DNA of 64,000 bases from Pseudovirgaria hyperparasitica (taxonomy: Eukaryota; Ascomycota; Dothideomycetes; Acrospermales; Acrospermaceae), in contig NW_022985559.1 of assembly GCF_010093815.1 (NCBI RefSeq), forward strand, positions 1,067,117 to 1,131,116, in the 5' to 3' direction. Below are positions 23,470 through 35,501 of the stretch, piece after piece. Position numbers and translations under genes: made by a program. The notes beneath the pieces were generated by a model. It saw only the letters and a program-made list of their open reading frames with translations, was not told the DNA's origin and made no database searches. Position 1 is the first letter of the stretch, and every line of letters starts with the position of its first letter.

Positions 23470-24423
23470 ATGTCCAAGAAACATACCTTAGATGGCTTCT
23501 TTCAGCCAGCCGTTCAAGCCAAAAAAATCAGATTGACAGCCTCTTCTGAAACGTCAAATCATGACACCTACCCGTATTCAGTACCAAAACTGCCTCCTGA
23601 GATCACCGAAATCCTCTCCTTCTCACCAGCGGACGAAGGCAAACTCATAAACGACAAACCAGATCTGGATCTTTACTATTTCTCACCATATGTGTCCAAG
23701 GACATTGAGAAGGAGCTCTTCAGCTTCCTAAGAGAGAACCTCTTCTTCTATCGCGTCCAATATAGCATCAAACGAGGGCCTGTAGAGACTCAGATCAATA
23801 CACCACGGTATACAACTGTATTTGGAGTAGACGAGTCATCGACTTTCGGAGCAGAAGGTCATTTGCTAGATGCACAGTCCGGGAAGCCAGTTCCTCGAGA
23901 CCGATACAAGTGTAGACCACGACCAATTCCAGACTGTCTGGAGACCCTTCGAAAGATAACTGAAGGCACCACTGGTGAGAAGTTCAATTTTTGCCTCGTG
24001 AACTACTACGCGAGCGGTAACGACAGTATCTCTTATCATAGTGATGATGAACGATTCCTAGGCCCAAATCCTGCAATCGCTTCATTCTCGTTTGGCGTGA
24101 AGAGAGACTTTTTGATGAAGCATAAACCAGCAAAAAAGGATGGAAAGCAAATTGAGATCGATTCAAAGCCCATAAGGTTTGAGCTGAAATCTGGAGACAT
24201 GATACTCATGAGAGGACCCACGCAATCGAATTGGTTGCATAGCATACCGAAGAGAAAAGGAGGTGATGTTGACAAAGGTAGGATCAATATCACCTTCCGA
24301 CGTGCTATGGTGAGAGGTGGCACAGACAATTATTACCAGTATAATGTGGGAACTGGTATCGCTTTTCGTTGGGATGCTGTGAAGAAGGATATGGTCCCTT
24401 GGAAGCACGATAGCCACTCGTAG
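23470..24423 (+). CDS. AlkB-family 2-oxoglutarate/Fe(II) dioxygenase, ALKBH2/3-like
   Basis: Oxidative dealkylation repair enzyme (family role: removes 1-methyladenine and 3-methylcytosine). Single exon, 317 aa from the ATG at 23470; an upstream in-frame extension starts with TTG only. The double-stranded beta-helix has the iron facial triad His190/Asp192 (YHSDDE) and His257 (NWLHSIPKRKG), plus the 2OG-binding Arg in GRINITFRRA (Arg271). The nucleotide-recognition region has TPRYTTVFGVDES and YKCRPRPIPDCLETL. The strand before the HxD motif is FNFCLVNYYASGNDSISY. The N-terminus, SKKHTLDGFFQP, resembles a PCNA-interacting peptide (see findings). Length and layout match nuclear ALKBH2/3-type enzymes better than tRNA or mRNA demethylases. 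Confidence 0.93.
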   Translation: MSKKHTLDGFFQPAVQAKKIRLTASSETSNHDTYPYSVPKLPPEITEILSFSPADEGKLINDKPDLDLYYFSPYVSKDIEKELFSFLRENLFFYRVQYSIKRGPVETQINTPRYTTVFGVDESSTFGAEGHLLDAQSGKPVPRDRYKCRPRPIPDCLETLRKITEGTTGEKFNFCLVNYYASGNDSISYHSDDERFLGPNPAIASFSFGVKRDFLMKHKPAKKDGKQIEIDSKPIRFELKSGDMILMRGPTQSNWLHSIPKRKGGDVDKGRINITFRRAMVRGGTDNYYQYNVGTGIAFRWDAVKKDMVPWKHDSHS

Positions 24424-25947
24424 AGGTGCTGAGGCAACACCACGCCACTTATGGAAAAAATAAGCTTCATTCGCTTCAACGACGCCATGACATTTATAGA
24501 GTGAGCGGTATGTCTTGAATGAACACCAACCAGTCTTCTTAGCCGTAAGAAGCATAGCGCCAGCGCATCCAATCCATACTCTGTAGCATCTCATGAGGAG
24601 AATAACGGACCGGAAGGTGATTTGACGGCAGATTGCGCTTTGACTATGGCCAGCTGTTCGCTCCTCATCAACCGTGTTCTTGCGAGTACTTCCGGTCGAT
24701 TGCTAGAGTATCGGGTTTGATACTGCCTTGATCCTTGACCTGCTGTAAATCGCCGGTGCCTTATCCCTAGACTTCGAGGAAACAATGTTCGGAGTGGCCG
24801 TCGCATGATGCACACCATCAAGCAGACTGACTTTGAAGTTCGAGAGTCTCATACTCTGGCAGCGAGATGCCAGCGTCATGATTTATGTCTTCGTTGAGGC
24901 GGATATAGACGGCGTTAAGAACTCTGATCTTGCTTCATTCCCATCCCATCGCGTAAGCTGTGGTCTGAGTCACAGTAGACCTGATGAGCTGGTAGCGATG
25001 ATGATTAGACCGAAAGTTGGACAGCCTCATGTCTATGTGGTTCATTCGGGACTTCTAATATCTGGAGGAAGGTCAGATGAGGTTGGATTTCACGTTCATA
25101 TGCGGGGTCTTGGCGATGCATCTGAAAACCTGAAGCTTAACCTGCTGCCGCCGCGCAGCCAGAGATTAGAGGGGGCTGAAGACCGCCCTCCATCTCTGCC
25201 TCATGTATCCTGTCGTAACCATTCCTCTATTCATATTCCACGAATCTCTGTCTATCCGGGGAATCACTGCTCTTATCGTCCGATCCTATAAGCACCACCA
25301 CTGCCCGCATTCGTCGACTCTGCCAAGCCCTCCGCTTTCGACCATCAGCTTGAATCGTTAGCAAACCCATTGCCACACAAAGCGCGTAACGTACGGATTG
25401 ATCGCTGTTTTCCAACAACACACCAACATCGTCATTGGTCAGGCAAGAGCAGAGAGTACGATACTCATATAAGGTGGAGCCTGCGCTTCAAGTAGAACCT
25501 GACAGCCAGCTGCCAGGAGCAACAACAGGGCACCAAGACGAGGCTCGAGTGAGCAGCAGCTTCCACGAAAGCAAGCCCAACGGGATCTGTCGATGAACTT
25601 ATCGATTTAGATTGCCTTAAGAACAAAACGACGTATTTGCGACACAAAAGGTTGCAAGCGCAAGCTGGGGAATCTCGGTCCTCTGGGTAGAGGGTGATTA
25701 CGCAGTGCAAGCAAGACAACTCGCGCGAGAGTATATAAGGAGCTTAAGTCCGTTCAATTTGAGATCCTTTTGATTTCTCAGGCCTTCCTCACCAACTCCC
25801 GACTTCGACTGTCGGCGCCACCACCCTGCAGGCAGTAAGTTGCCATAATAGCGGATCCATCCACTCCACAAGGCGCTTAAGTCCGCTGTCTCCGAAACAC
25901 TCTTCGACTCTTTGCGATACCAAACTATATCATCAAAGCAGAGCAAC
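24424..25947. other. intergenic, no gene seen
   Basis: 1.5 kb between the AlkB gene and the Zn2Cys6 regulator. An open frame on the + strand at 24833-25291 lacks an ATG start and any domain. The last 200 bp before 25948 are probably the regulator's leader and promoter. Confidence 0.45.
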
Positions 25948-28599
25948 ATGACGCCTACACCACCATCTGCAAGCTCTTCGAGTGCTGGACAGTCTCCGGA
26001 TGCTCGTTTTAGGGTCGTTCGGAAGCGCAATCGGGTACCATTATCGTGTGGACCCTGTAGACATAGGAAGTGAGTCCTACACGTAAATGCTATCATCGGG
26101 ATCAGAGGCTAAACAACAGTCAATAACAGGCTGAAATGCAACCGAGGACATCCATGCGATAATTGTACAAAGCGCGGTGACATAGCGTCGTGCGCCTACG
26201 CTACTCCCGGAAGTCGAAAGAAGAGCACAAGCAGCAATACTAATACATCCCCAGACGATATGCAAAACAGAATAGACCGACTAGAGGGACTTGTGCTCTC
26301 GTTGATGACCAATGGATCACAATCTGCAGGACCCGTTGCTGCTGCTGCCGCCATTGCTGAAAACAGCTTTGGCTCTGAGCCCGGAAGCAGTTCACTGAGC
26401 ATCGACGTTGATGCGCCGGAGTCGATGAAAGAGGAGGGTGAAAACGACGAAAGCGACGTCGAACAAGTCGCCAAGTCTATCGGAGTCATGAAAATGGATA
26501 ACAATCGAACCATATTCGCGTCGGAGGCTCATTGGTACGCCATCCTGGGTGAAATCGCGGAGGTCAAAAACTACTATAATGAGAACAAGAAACAGTACGA
26601 TGACCATCTGAAGCGTGTACAAGCTTCGCAAGGAACTGAAGCTCGACCCGGTATGACCTATCTCCTGGGCTCAACGAAGCCTGCCACACATGCAGAGATT
26701 CTGGCTTCCTTCCCGCCGAAGCAATCTGCTGATCTTTTAATCACTCGGTATTTCAATACCTACGATCCTTCGCTACACATCGTACATGGTCCGACGTATC
26801 AGAAACAGTACGACCGCCATTGGCAGACTCCGTCAGAAACACCTGTGATATGGTTAGGGATGAGTTTTGCGATGATGTGCATCGCTTTGCAGTCATATCA
26901 TCGAGCTGGTGACGAGCCTCCAGAATATTTTGGGACAAGCTGGCAACTATCTTCAGATTATCGGCGGCTTACTGCACAATGTTTAATCCTTGCGGATATC
27001 ACACAACCAATTGCGCACATGCTGGAGACCCTCATCCTGCATGTCTATGGTGATTATGCGCGTAGCAGGGACGCTGAGTCTGGCATACTCACAAGCGTCA
27101 CAATCATTACACGCCTTGCTATGCGTATGGGCTATCACCGGGATCCTGGTGCTTATCCAAACATTTCAGCGTATGAGGCCGAAATGCGCCGTCGTCTTTG
27201 GTCTGCAGTGCGGATGTCCGATTTGCTCTTTTCTGCACAGGCTGGATTACCACCAATCGTGCGAACGCGAGACAGTAATACCGAGCTACCGCGAAACATA
27301 TATGATGACGAGCTCTATGAAGGTATTGTAACTTTACCGCCCTCTCGACCAGCGACAGAAATCACTCCTGTGTCGTACCTCATTGCCAAGTCTCGAGCTC
27401 TCTTCCTTTTCGGCACGGTTATAGAAGAGGTCCATTCGCTAGCACACTCTCAGTATGAAGACATCATGAAACTCGATCAGCGGATACGAGAAATGCAGAC
27501 CACCATAGCGCCCCATTTAAGAATGAGATCGATTGAAGAATCTGCCAGAGACACCTCAAGTCTCATCATGCAACGATTTTCACTGGATCTTCTCAATCTT
27601 AAGAGCATCACTTTACTCCACCGCAAATACCAAGGACCTTCACGCCACAACCCTCGCTTTGCATACTCTAGACGAGCGTGCATAGACGCAGCTATGACTA
27701 TCCTGAAGCATCAGGCAGCGCTTCATGACGCATGCCGCCCTGGTGGCCGACTTCGCAGCACGAAATGGTTTATCTCATCCCTGAATACTCACGATTTTTT
27801 CCTTGCCGCGATGATCGTCGCCCTCGACCTCTACCACACTGTCGAAGCTGAGCGATCAGGTCGGACAACCTCGAACGAAGTCTACATGTTCTCCAACGAT
27901 CGGCGGTCGGAGATGCTATCAGCCATCGAGCGCAGCGCGCAAATCTGGGACGGACTAAAGGACGGCTCCATGGAAGCTTTCAAAGCGAACGCGACTCTCA
28001 CAGCCATGATCAACACCCTCAAAGCTCGTTCCAACATCCGATCAAATTCATCATTTGCGCCGACCAATGGCGCATTCGCTGGCACTACGGGTCTTGATGA
28101 CCCCAACATTGCACCCGAACATTCAGCCGCCATGACTCTCGGCATGCTTTCAACGGGTGCTCTCACGCCCAATTCGGCTGCTTTGTTCGACGCTAAAGCC
28201 GCTTATCCGACACCCAATATGGCGAATGACCTCCCGATGCCACAACAGCCCCAAACTGGCGACCTAGCGCCTGGAAATTTTGCCACCGAGGGTGCCATGC
28301 GTGCAGCCTCACCGTTCAGCTCTTTGTTCGGATCCAGTCTGGCGTTCCAGGGCATGGAGGCGCCCACCAACGATGTCAACTGGGACGCCTGGGACAACTA
28401 CATTCAAGGTGCTAGCATGGACATCAACAACATGTGGCCAATCGAGGGTACGGGGATGCCTACACCTATCCCGGATGATGGCATGGGCGGTCAGCAAATC
28501 CATCAGCAAGCGCAGAACCATGCGAACAATTTATTTGCACAAGGCAATAATGTGAGCTTGTATCCTGAAATGCAGGAACCGGGTCATACTGGACTTTGA
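25948..28599 (+). CDS. Zn2Cys6 fungal transcription factor
   Basis: Nuclear sequence-specific regulator. Exon 1 (25948-26069) and exon 2 (26130-28599) join in frame to 863 aa; the intron splits the zinc cluster, as is common. The cluster reads CGPCRHRKLKCNRGHPC then DNCTKRGDIASC, with all six cysteines. A linker and short coiled coil follow (NRIDRLEGLVLSLM). The fungal-specific transcription factor domain spans about residues 190-430 (ITRYFNTYDPSLHIVHGPTY; RLAMRMGYHRDPGAYPNISA; EMRRRLWSAVRMSDLLFSAQ). The C-terminal about 250 residues are Asn/Met/Gly/Pro-rich and include DVNWDAWDNYIQGASMD, a possible acidic/aromatic activation region. Targets cannot be inferred; no metabolic cluster lies beside it. 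Confidence 0.95.
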
Positions 28600-29507
28600 G
28601 GAGCGATGCCTTGCATGTTTTAATTCGATTTTGTCTCTATTAGCAGCGTGACATAAGCCTCGATTGGATGGAGCGAGATACGCGCGGGATATGAAAGCCT
28701 ATATGCTGAAGCAATGCCAATCAAGAGCATTAGCAAGACGGGCTGGCCTGAAACCAAAGAGCGAAGATGCTCCAAAATTACATCGTCGTGTATTATAATC
28801 TAGACCGAGGCTCGCAGTGCGAATTCAATGATACCACTCCCTTTAGGGGCATCTCCCCCCACCATTAATGTTTCTTATAGATAGACATATGTGCTTGCGT
28901 GAAGCCAATGCAAACATTCTTGCGCCCTAGAGTTCGATATTGATACACTTCATCCGCCAGTACTGGATTAAATCAGATTAATGACGTGGAATGGTGACGG
29001 TGTATGTAAAAGGAAATGTGGAGCACTGTGACTTCTCTCCGCTCATGCCGGTCGACACTTTTACGAAACTGAATATCTGCCGTTGGATAAGATAGAGATA
29101 AGTTTGCTAGAGACTCGTGGATCGCTATTTTGTAAGCCTGAGCGGCCATGCCTTCGAGGATAGCAATCAGCCAATGACAAGACTGTCTAGAGAAGCCAAA
29201 ACTGGGGTTTTTGTCAAAAAGGCAACTATGTATATTTTTAAGTATTTGGTGTATGTGGAGTCGAGAACGATTCGATGAGGCTGAGCCAGAAGCGAATACG
29301 CTCGATCATACACACCCCCATACATTCAATCCCGATACGCAACTAGCGCGAACCAGCGGTATCCGCATCGGGAAATCATTTCCTAACTATATTATATATA
29401 AATACCCAAGATACCAGATACCAGTTTTGTAGATCTGCATATCTTCGAATTATTCCCTATTTCCCATACATATACAGCCCGTCTCGTAGAACACGCACAC
29501 GCACACA
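28600..29507. other. intergenic, no gene seen
   Basis: 900 bp between two + strand genes: 3' end of the regulator, then promoter of the GFA-like gene with an AT-rich stretch (aactatattatatataaat) near 29390 that may supply a TATA-type element. Confidence 0.45.
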
Positions 29508-30004
29508 ATGTCTTCCACTGAGTCCACCGGCAACACAATCGTCGCCTCAACCCAACCGACAGCCTCAACACCGCTCACAACCCACGCCGGCAGCTGCCAC
29601 TGCGGCACCGTCACCTTCACCGTGCGCAGCCCGGCGTTTCCAGGCCAGGTTGTTGTCTCGTGCAACTGCAGCATATGTTCCACGCATGGCTATCTGCTCA
29701 TCTATCGGCCGCATGAAGATTTCGTCTTTACTGCTGGGGAGGACAGACTTAGGGTGTACTCGTTTCCGGGCGTGCATAAGGGGAAGATTGGGCATTGGTT
29801 TTGTCCGGAGTGTGGGACGAGTGTGTATGCGGCGAGTACGGATCCGGGGTATCATGGGGCTGGGTTCAAGGCTGTTAATGTGAGTGTCTCTCCGGGTGGT
29901 GCAAGGGTGAGAGTGGAGGGGCTGATTGTGTGTAGGTGAGGACGTTGAAGGATGTGGACTTGAGGAGTTTGGAGCTCAAGCTTGTTGATGGCAGGTCTTT
30001 GTAG
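29508..30004 (+). CDS. GFA/CENP-V-like zinc protein (Mss4-like fold)
   Basis: Member of the glutathione-dependent formaldehyde-activating enzyme / CENP-V family, small zinc-binding proteins; most fungal members have no proven reaction. Exon 1 29508-29879, intron 56 bp, exon 2 29936-30004; 146 aa. Zinc ligands are visible: GSCHCGTVTFTV (Cys30, Cys32), SCNCSICSTHG and FCPECGTSVYA. The second exon completes the family's usual ending (KAVN, then VRTLKDVDLRSLELKLVDG). Without splicing the frame ends a little early and loses this tail, so the intron is well supported. The coding strand changes from C/A-rich to G/T-rich near 29645. Confidence 0.9.
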
Positions 30005-30202
30005 GTTTCGATCGATGGGAGTGATGAGACTTGAGCGAGGACTGGCGTTGTTGTGGATTGTACCCCGAGGAAGGTACGCTGTCGAAACGAGGGGAATTGT
30101 AGGAGTTCTGCCAGGCTTGAGGTTATGTATGAAGAGAAACTCTGATACTGTAATACTACGTGCCAGACACTGAGTCGAAGTTGGGTGACAGAAGAAAGGC
30201 AT

Positions 30203-31252
30203 TCAGGATTTCTTTTCATATTTCCTTGTTCTATGCATTCTCTCTTCATAGCCCGCACTCTCTCCTGTATGCCCTTCCTTCCAACAGCTGCGACAGTAGA
30301 GATCGCCATCACATCCAGTACATTTCAGAGTTGCGTCATCATTGCATATAATGCACCACGACTCAATCTCATCGTCCGTGAACTTTGGTAGTGACTTTGT
30401 GACTTTAGTGGGTTTCTTCGAAAGAGCAAATGAGGGAGCTGAAGGTAACGACAGTGCGTTCAGACGTGCTGTGAGGGCATTATCAATGTCTTCCTTTGTA
30501 GGCGTGTCAACAGGCTGCGTGGATGGTGCCGATGGAAGCGAGAGAGGAGTTTGCGAGCTGTCTGGTTGGATATCGGAACTTGTATCCATATGTCCCTTCG
30601 AGTCCTCTTCAGCATGTTCTTCATCTTCACCTATTCCATCTTCCTCGCCCCCGTATTTCTGGTCCATCTCCAATTCGGCGAGGACTTTGGCCACATACTC
30701 GTCTGCGTCTCTTTCGTCCTGTTCATCCTCATGCTCCTCACTATCCTCACCATCACTACCTCCAGTCTCTTCCATCTCTCCTATGTTTCCACCCTTTCTA
30801 CCAGGCTGCAATCTCGGCACATCCGGAATTACTCTCCTCGCCTCCTCCACTAATTTCCCCAGGTCTTGGGCTTCACCTCTTCCCACCATCCACTCTTGAC
30901 TATCGCCCGGTCCCAGCTCTCTCAATAGCTCCTCAAGCGTCTTCTCATCATCACAATCCCTCGAGCCACCCGTAAATGCCGTCTCAATCTCAATATCATC
31001 GCCGTCGGCACCAAGAGGCTGCGCGACGCGTCGTTGGTTCGCCTTGGCTTTTTCCTTGCCTGGATTACCAAGCGCTTTGAAACGCGCGGCAAGATCTATG
31101 ATCGGATCTGAATCGGGCTCGGCGAGATCTGACGTGATGTCGGGTATTGCGTCAGGCCTGGTGGAAAGCACGGACTTGGATGTGGAGAGATTGATGGGCG
31201 TCTGTTTGAGCGCGTTCAAGCGTGCGAGGAGATCATCGTCAGTCGAAGGCAT
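30203..31252 (-). CDS. ANCHR/ZFYVE19-like zinc-finger protein
   Basis: Probably the fungal counterpart of the abscission/NoCut checkpoint regulator. Single exon, 349 aa. The C-terminal zinc finger has six visible Cys in CxxC pairs, WCIICNDDATLKCTGCDGDL then YCRSCWKEGHTG, followed by HRTRKY. Three short helices of the type DLLARLNALK (N-terminus), DLAARFKALG and LTARLNALSL resemble the MIM-like, VPS4-binding segments of ANCHR. The middle is extremely acidic (Glu/Asp runs around residues 140-240). Family knowledge places ANCHR at the midbody with VPS4; whether a septate fungus uses it at septation is inference. Its 3' end lies about 200 bp from that of the convergent GFA-like gene. Confidence 0.82.
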   Translation of the reverse strand: MPSTDDDLLARLNALKQTPINLSTSKSVLSTRPDAIPDITSDLAEPDSDPIIDLAARFKALGNPGKEKAKANQRRVAQPLGADGDDIEIETAFTGGSRDCDDEKTLEELLRELGPGDSQEWMVGRGEAQDLGKLVEEARRVIPDVPRLQPGRKGGNIGEMEETGGSDGEDSEEHEDEQDERDADEYVAKVLAELEMDQKYGGEEDGIGEDEEHAEEDSKGHMDTSSDIQPDSSQTPLSLPSAPSTQPVDTPTKEDIDNALTARLNALSLPSAPSFALSKKPTKVTKSLPKFTDDEIESWCIICNDDATLKCTGCDGDLYCRSCWKEGHTGESAGYEERMHRTRKYEKKS

Positions 31253-31373
31253 ATCTGCAGAGTCGCTTGGCTCTAGTAGCTTTCATCCGTAGTCTTTTGA
31301 CATTGCGTCAAGTCAGGCTTCGTAGCAGGTTACAGGTTGTGAGAAGTTGAGGTTGGAGGGGTTGAAATGTGGT

Positions 31374-31391
31374 GGCGGCGGCGGCGGCGGA
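31374..31391. repeat. GGC trinucleotide microsatellite
   Basis: Six tandem GGC units (ggcggcggcggcggcggc) in a G-rich stretch upstream of the ANCHR-like gene start. Probably within its promoter or leader. Confidence 0.8.
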
Positions 31392-31494
31392 GCGGGGCGG
31401 AATAATCACTAACGCTCAGACCTCAAGAGATATGTATTATAGGTGACAACTGTCTTAGGTATATTACGACATTTTGCTTTAGTACAGTAAAAAC

Positions 31495-33493
31495 TCATCC
31501 CGTTTTGATCAGCCAAAAGTACCAAGCAAAGGCAACACCTCCAACCTTTACTAAGCTCCATGAGAACTCCGCCCAGAGCAGCGCTAACCCCCTTTTTTTC
31601 TTCTTCTGGGTGGTATGCTTAGCAGTCACCCTCGTCTCTCTTTTCGTAGGGCCGAAGTTGCCAGCATGGTTGATGAGTGGATATGTATAGGTTGATTTCG
31701 CAGAACTGCCAGAACGCTCACGAGCGTAGCCATTACGTGCGTTGAGCACCGACCTATTTTCGGCGGACGTCGAACCGTTCACAGATTTGTCTTCTGCGTA
31801 GGAAGACTGTCGGCTATGATGGATTTCAGTCTTTTCAAACTCTGCCGACGACATTGCCTTGCTGGAGGTCGGTAGGATACTACTCGAATCTAGTGGTGTG
31901 TTGATTGACCCTGGTAAGCGCCCGACCATGACAAGCGCAGCCCGTAGAAGAAGGCAAGCGAACGTGATGACCACGAGAGTGACATATTGTAGAAAGATAC
32001 CAAGTTGGTCTGGGAGCAAGCACTGATGGGTCTGGATCGTGTTGCTACTCCCAACTTCGCTCTCCAGAGTATTCCCGTACTTGTCGATAGGGTTCCACAT
32101 GCTAAGCATAAGAATACCTGGGAGTCGTACACCCATCGCCCAAGATATGGATTTCACAGTAATCTCGCGAATGCCCTTTCCCGCAGAAGAGTATCTGCGG
32201 TGGACCACTTCGCAGTAGTCATGGTCATCTCCCGAGAATGCGTACGATATGTTACCAACTTTCTCCGTAACCTCTTTTGATATCTGTTCAGTCAGAACGT
32301 TCTGGTATTGATACCCTGCGCTAACAGAAATGGCATTTCTATGATCTGGATAAACCGGTTCCGTCTGGCCTTTGGGTGGTGGTGTCGGGGGATGACGTTC
32401 TCGCATAGGACCACATGGCTCCCCTGGAGATCTGTACAACGGAACATGAGTAAGTAAGATCGTTGGGAAGCCCGGCGGATCTTCTTGAAATTCGGGCAGC
32501 ATGTTGCTCGCCAGATCATCCGTATCTACTAGCTCGTGTTTATAAAGCTGTACGGTGTTAAGACCTTGTTGACGCCTGAGCTCTCGAATGACTGCACGCT
32601 TCTTTGTGCTTTGGACGTTATCCAGAAATTCCTGTACGGGTTTCCATATCTGTTCGTCTGTAGTTGAAGTCGAGCCTTTGGCACTGAGAGAGACTGAGTC
32701 AAGGGAAACAAATGTATGATTCGCAATGACATCGACCCTGCTACCTTCACCAAAATAAGCTTGAAATCTTTTCCTCACAGAAGTCTGTATCCCGCTCGCG
32801 AATCCCAGGTCGTGGTTCCCCGGTAGACTGTCGATCAGCTTACGCCCGGGTTGGCCTTCTCTTGGAACGACGCCCGACTTCGTCCAAGCTGGATAGAAAA
32901 GTTTCCCAAATCTATCATACTCTTTCAACCAAAACTTTTGTCCGTATTGTCGCCATTGCACCTCTTCGCTTTTGGTAGTTGTTGTGGACCATTCCCGGCC
33001 GCCATCAAAAAGATCTCCGAGGAAAAACACAGTATCAGGGTATAGAACATTGTTGATTCTGGTCCATGCACGATGAATGTAGTTATCGGTATGTAAAGTG
33101 GTGAAAGTGGACAGAGGCCACGGACGTCCGGGGTAGGTATGCGGATCAACTAACTGTGGATCTGCCACGAAGGCGAGTCTGTGGGGTTTGGCATTTGACG
33201 GCTATACACCAAATTAGTACATGATTTTGGTCCAGTCTTATGTGAGATGTACTCACCCATTGCTCCCATGTATCCCAGTCGCACGAAGCAACACTGCGAT
33301 CGAAGACAGTCCGCTCACCCCAGTGTAATGTCCATATCCATAGCACAACCAAAACCGGAATAGCTCCTACAAGATCTCGTGCATTCCACCGTCTCTTTGC
33401 GTTTATGAGATTCCTCCGAATGAAGCGATATCCTATGCGGAGGAAGTCTGATGGCTCCGAGAAGGACGGACGTGAGCCTCCATGGCCGTTCAT
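31495..33493 (-). CDS. Ted1/Cdc1-like metallophosphoesterase
   Basis: Membrane-anchored calcineurin-like phosphoesterase; family members (Ted1, Cdc1, PGAP5) remove ethanolamine phosphate from GPI-anchor mannose in the ER/Golgi lumen. Exon 1 33493-33257, intron 55 bp, exon 2 33201-31495; 647 aa. An N-terminal membrane anchor is seen at about residues 40-58 (LVGAIPVLVVLWIWTLHWG). The metal-site motifs occur in order: FVADPQLVDPHTY (Asp93), FFLGDLFDGGRE, LPGNHDLGFASG, LLTHVPLYR and SGDDHDYCE. C-terminal hydrophobic helices (QYVTLVVITFACLLLRAALV and, at the end, GGVAFAWYFWLI) give extra membrane segments. The linker between them is Ser-rich. Activity and substrate are by family. Confidence 0.92.
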
Positions 33494-33939
33494 GTTAGAC
33501 TATGTAGTCGCTGGTGCACTTGTGCAGCATTTTCTGGGACTCGGAACAAGGATGCAGGATCTTGGTGTCGCAAGAAGCTTTGTAGATTACGTGGACGGGA
33601 GACGCGGACCTATTGTCCTACGGAGCAGGTATCGATAGCGGCTGCATGAGATCTAAAGTTGATGCATGCAACAAAAGTACAACAGCCGTCGAGCTATGTT
33701 CAATCAATCACATTTTGTTATTGAGGATTATTGATTTTCATCCCAACAATTGCGCTCAGAGTTGTGCATTGGTATAGATCTGCTACATGTGCAACAAATG
33801 CGCGCGATTCCACGGCTCCAAAGCCTCCAATGGGAAAGTAACGGCACAAACATCAACCAAAACGCCCCCACGGGTTCCCAAAATACTTCGAGTCGCAGTC
33901 TGCCGCTGAAGCGAGACTTTCTGGCCCTATGAATTAGGG
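33494..33939. other. intergenic between Ted1-like start and UBA3 3' end
   Basis: 445 bp. It should hold the Ted1-like promoter and the UBA3 3' untranslated region. Short open frames only. Confidence 0.45.
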
Positions 33940-35501
33940 TCATGATTTGAAGATCAACTTGAACTTGAACGTAATCGCAAATGCAGGGTCCGAGATAGCC
34001 ACCTCTTCACCATCCGTAAGTAGCTCCGAAAGCTTCTTTGTCAAGTTGGGTCGCGTTTGCTGTTCGAGCGCCGGTGGTGACTGATAGTATATCGACTTCT
34101 CTTCTGAGCGAATCGTAGGTTTTTTAAGTTGTCTATGTCACGTCAGAAGCTGCGCCTTTCGGGGGATAGGATACTTACGCTTCAGGTCTTTCGGCTAAGC
34201 TGTCAATGAAGTCCTGGAGGATAGAATCTGGATCGACTACGAGGGGTTTTGCCAGATTTCCGCACACTGGACAATCATCCTTCTTCATATGCTCAAAGGT
34301 ATAAGTGTAGACACCTGCATCTCCAGTGTACATCATGTAGTTATTAGTGCCAGGAAAGCCCAAGAACGGGTTCGCATTCGTAGCAATCTTGAAAGCCTCG
34401 TTACAACAGCTTGCAGCTACAATGGCGTTTGTCGATGCAATCGCTGGAATGATGTTTTTGACAACACCTTGCGTCATTGAATACGTGACTCCAGGTATGT
34501 TGAACTCTTGGGCTCGCTTCAAAGCCTTCTGATAAAGCCAGGTAATGTGCTCCGGGTCATCGGTATCAAGAGAGTCACCCTTGCGTTCCTCTTCCCATGC
34601 AATTATATGAGCCCACTCGATGCAATGCTGAGGTTGTCGTGGGATTGTTGCCAATGTGCATAGAGGCACAGCAGCTCTTGGGGCATTCATATCGAGTTGA
34701 CATTCTATGCAGGAAGTCATGGTTGGGAAGATGACTTTCGCTTGACCTTTGAATCCTTCAGTGCCACCATCGATCAGAGGCTTCATGCTTTCCGGATTGT
34801 TTTCATCCACCATGCCAACCAGAGTAGCATTCATCCACCGCCGAGCCTCAACGCTATCCAGACCACAAACGACCATGGTGAACTGGAGATAGTAGTCTTC
34901 ATCCTTATCTTGGATCTTTCCGCAGAAAGGCGTGATCTTCACGCCCTTCACGCGCTTTTCCACAAATTTAGCAGCAACTTCTGCTTTCGGCTTGCCTACA
35001 TCGGCCTGCCGAAACAAAAACTGCCTGTTTAGATTGGATACGTCAATCGTATCTATCCGTGAAATCAGTACATATCAGGTCTGCAGTGCAATGCGCGTAC
35101 CCATGTCGATAACATGTATGTCCTTGAAGCCAGAGAGGGCGAGATTCTTCAGAATCTCACAGCCAAGGCCACCGGCGCCTCTGTCCAAAATGAGCGTGTG
35201 TATGCATGCTATGAATATCATATACAAACATGACTCTGTGGTCATTAGCACATCAGGATCACAAACAAAGCCATAGAAAGTGACGTGCGCACAATATCTT
35301 CGCACTCTGTAATGCTGATCTGACGGGTGGGCCTGGTTCCCAATCTGGATCTGTGAAAGGACCAGGTCGGCTCAGGATAGTATCAAGGTATTTCCTGTGA
35401 GTGTCAGCTGTCAGCTAGGAACGAAATTATACTAGATGCAAGTACCATCTCTGTTGCGACTCGGGACCAGTTGTCCGATCTGGCATTACTTCCTCTGTCA
35501 T
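33940..35501 (-). CDS. UBA3: NEDD8-activating enzyme E1 catalytic subunit
   Basis: Adenylates and transfers NEDD8/Rub1 for cullin neddylation, acting with a Ula1/APPBP1 partner. Five exons: 35501-35446, 35394-35293, 35180-35101, 35052-34179 and 34132-33940; 434 aa, all phases agree. The ATP-binding Rossmann loop is built across a junction (AKIL then [18 protein letters not shown]). Next come [33 protein letters not shown] and [15 protein letters not shown]. The catalytic cysteine is Cys211 in [19 protein letters not shown]. Zinc cysteines are visible as TSCIECQ and DDCPVCGN. The last exon supplies the ubiquitin-fold domain ([20 protein letters not shown], then [20 protein letters not shown]). 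It diverges from TEL2 with about 300 bp between starts. Confidence 0.96.

Noticed and set aside
24833-25291. 152-codon + strand open frame after the AlkB gene
   Set aside because: Starts with TTG, no domain, no conserved pattern.
30342-30975. + strand open frames opposite the ANCHR-like gene, including a hydrophobic one
   Set aside because: They mirror the acidic Glu/Asp codon runs of the minus-strand gene; the hydrophobic stretch is an artefact of that.
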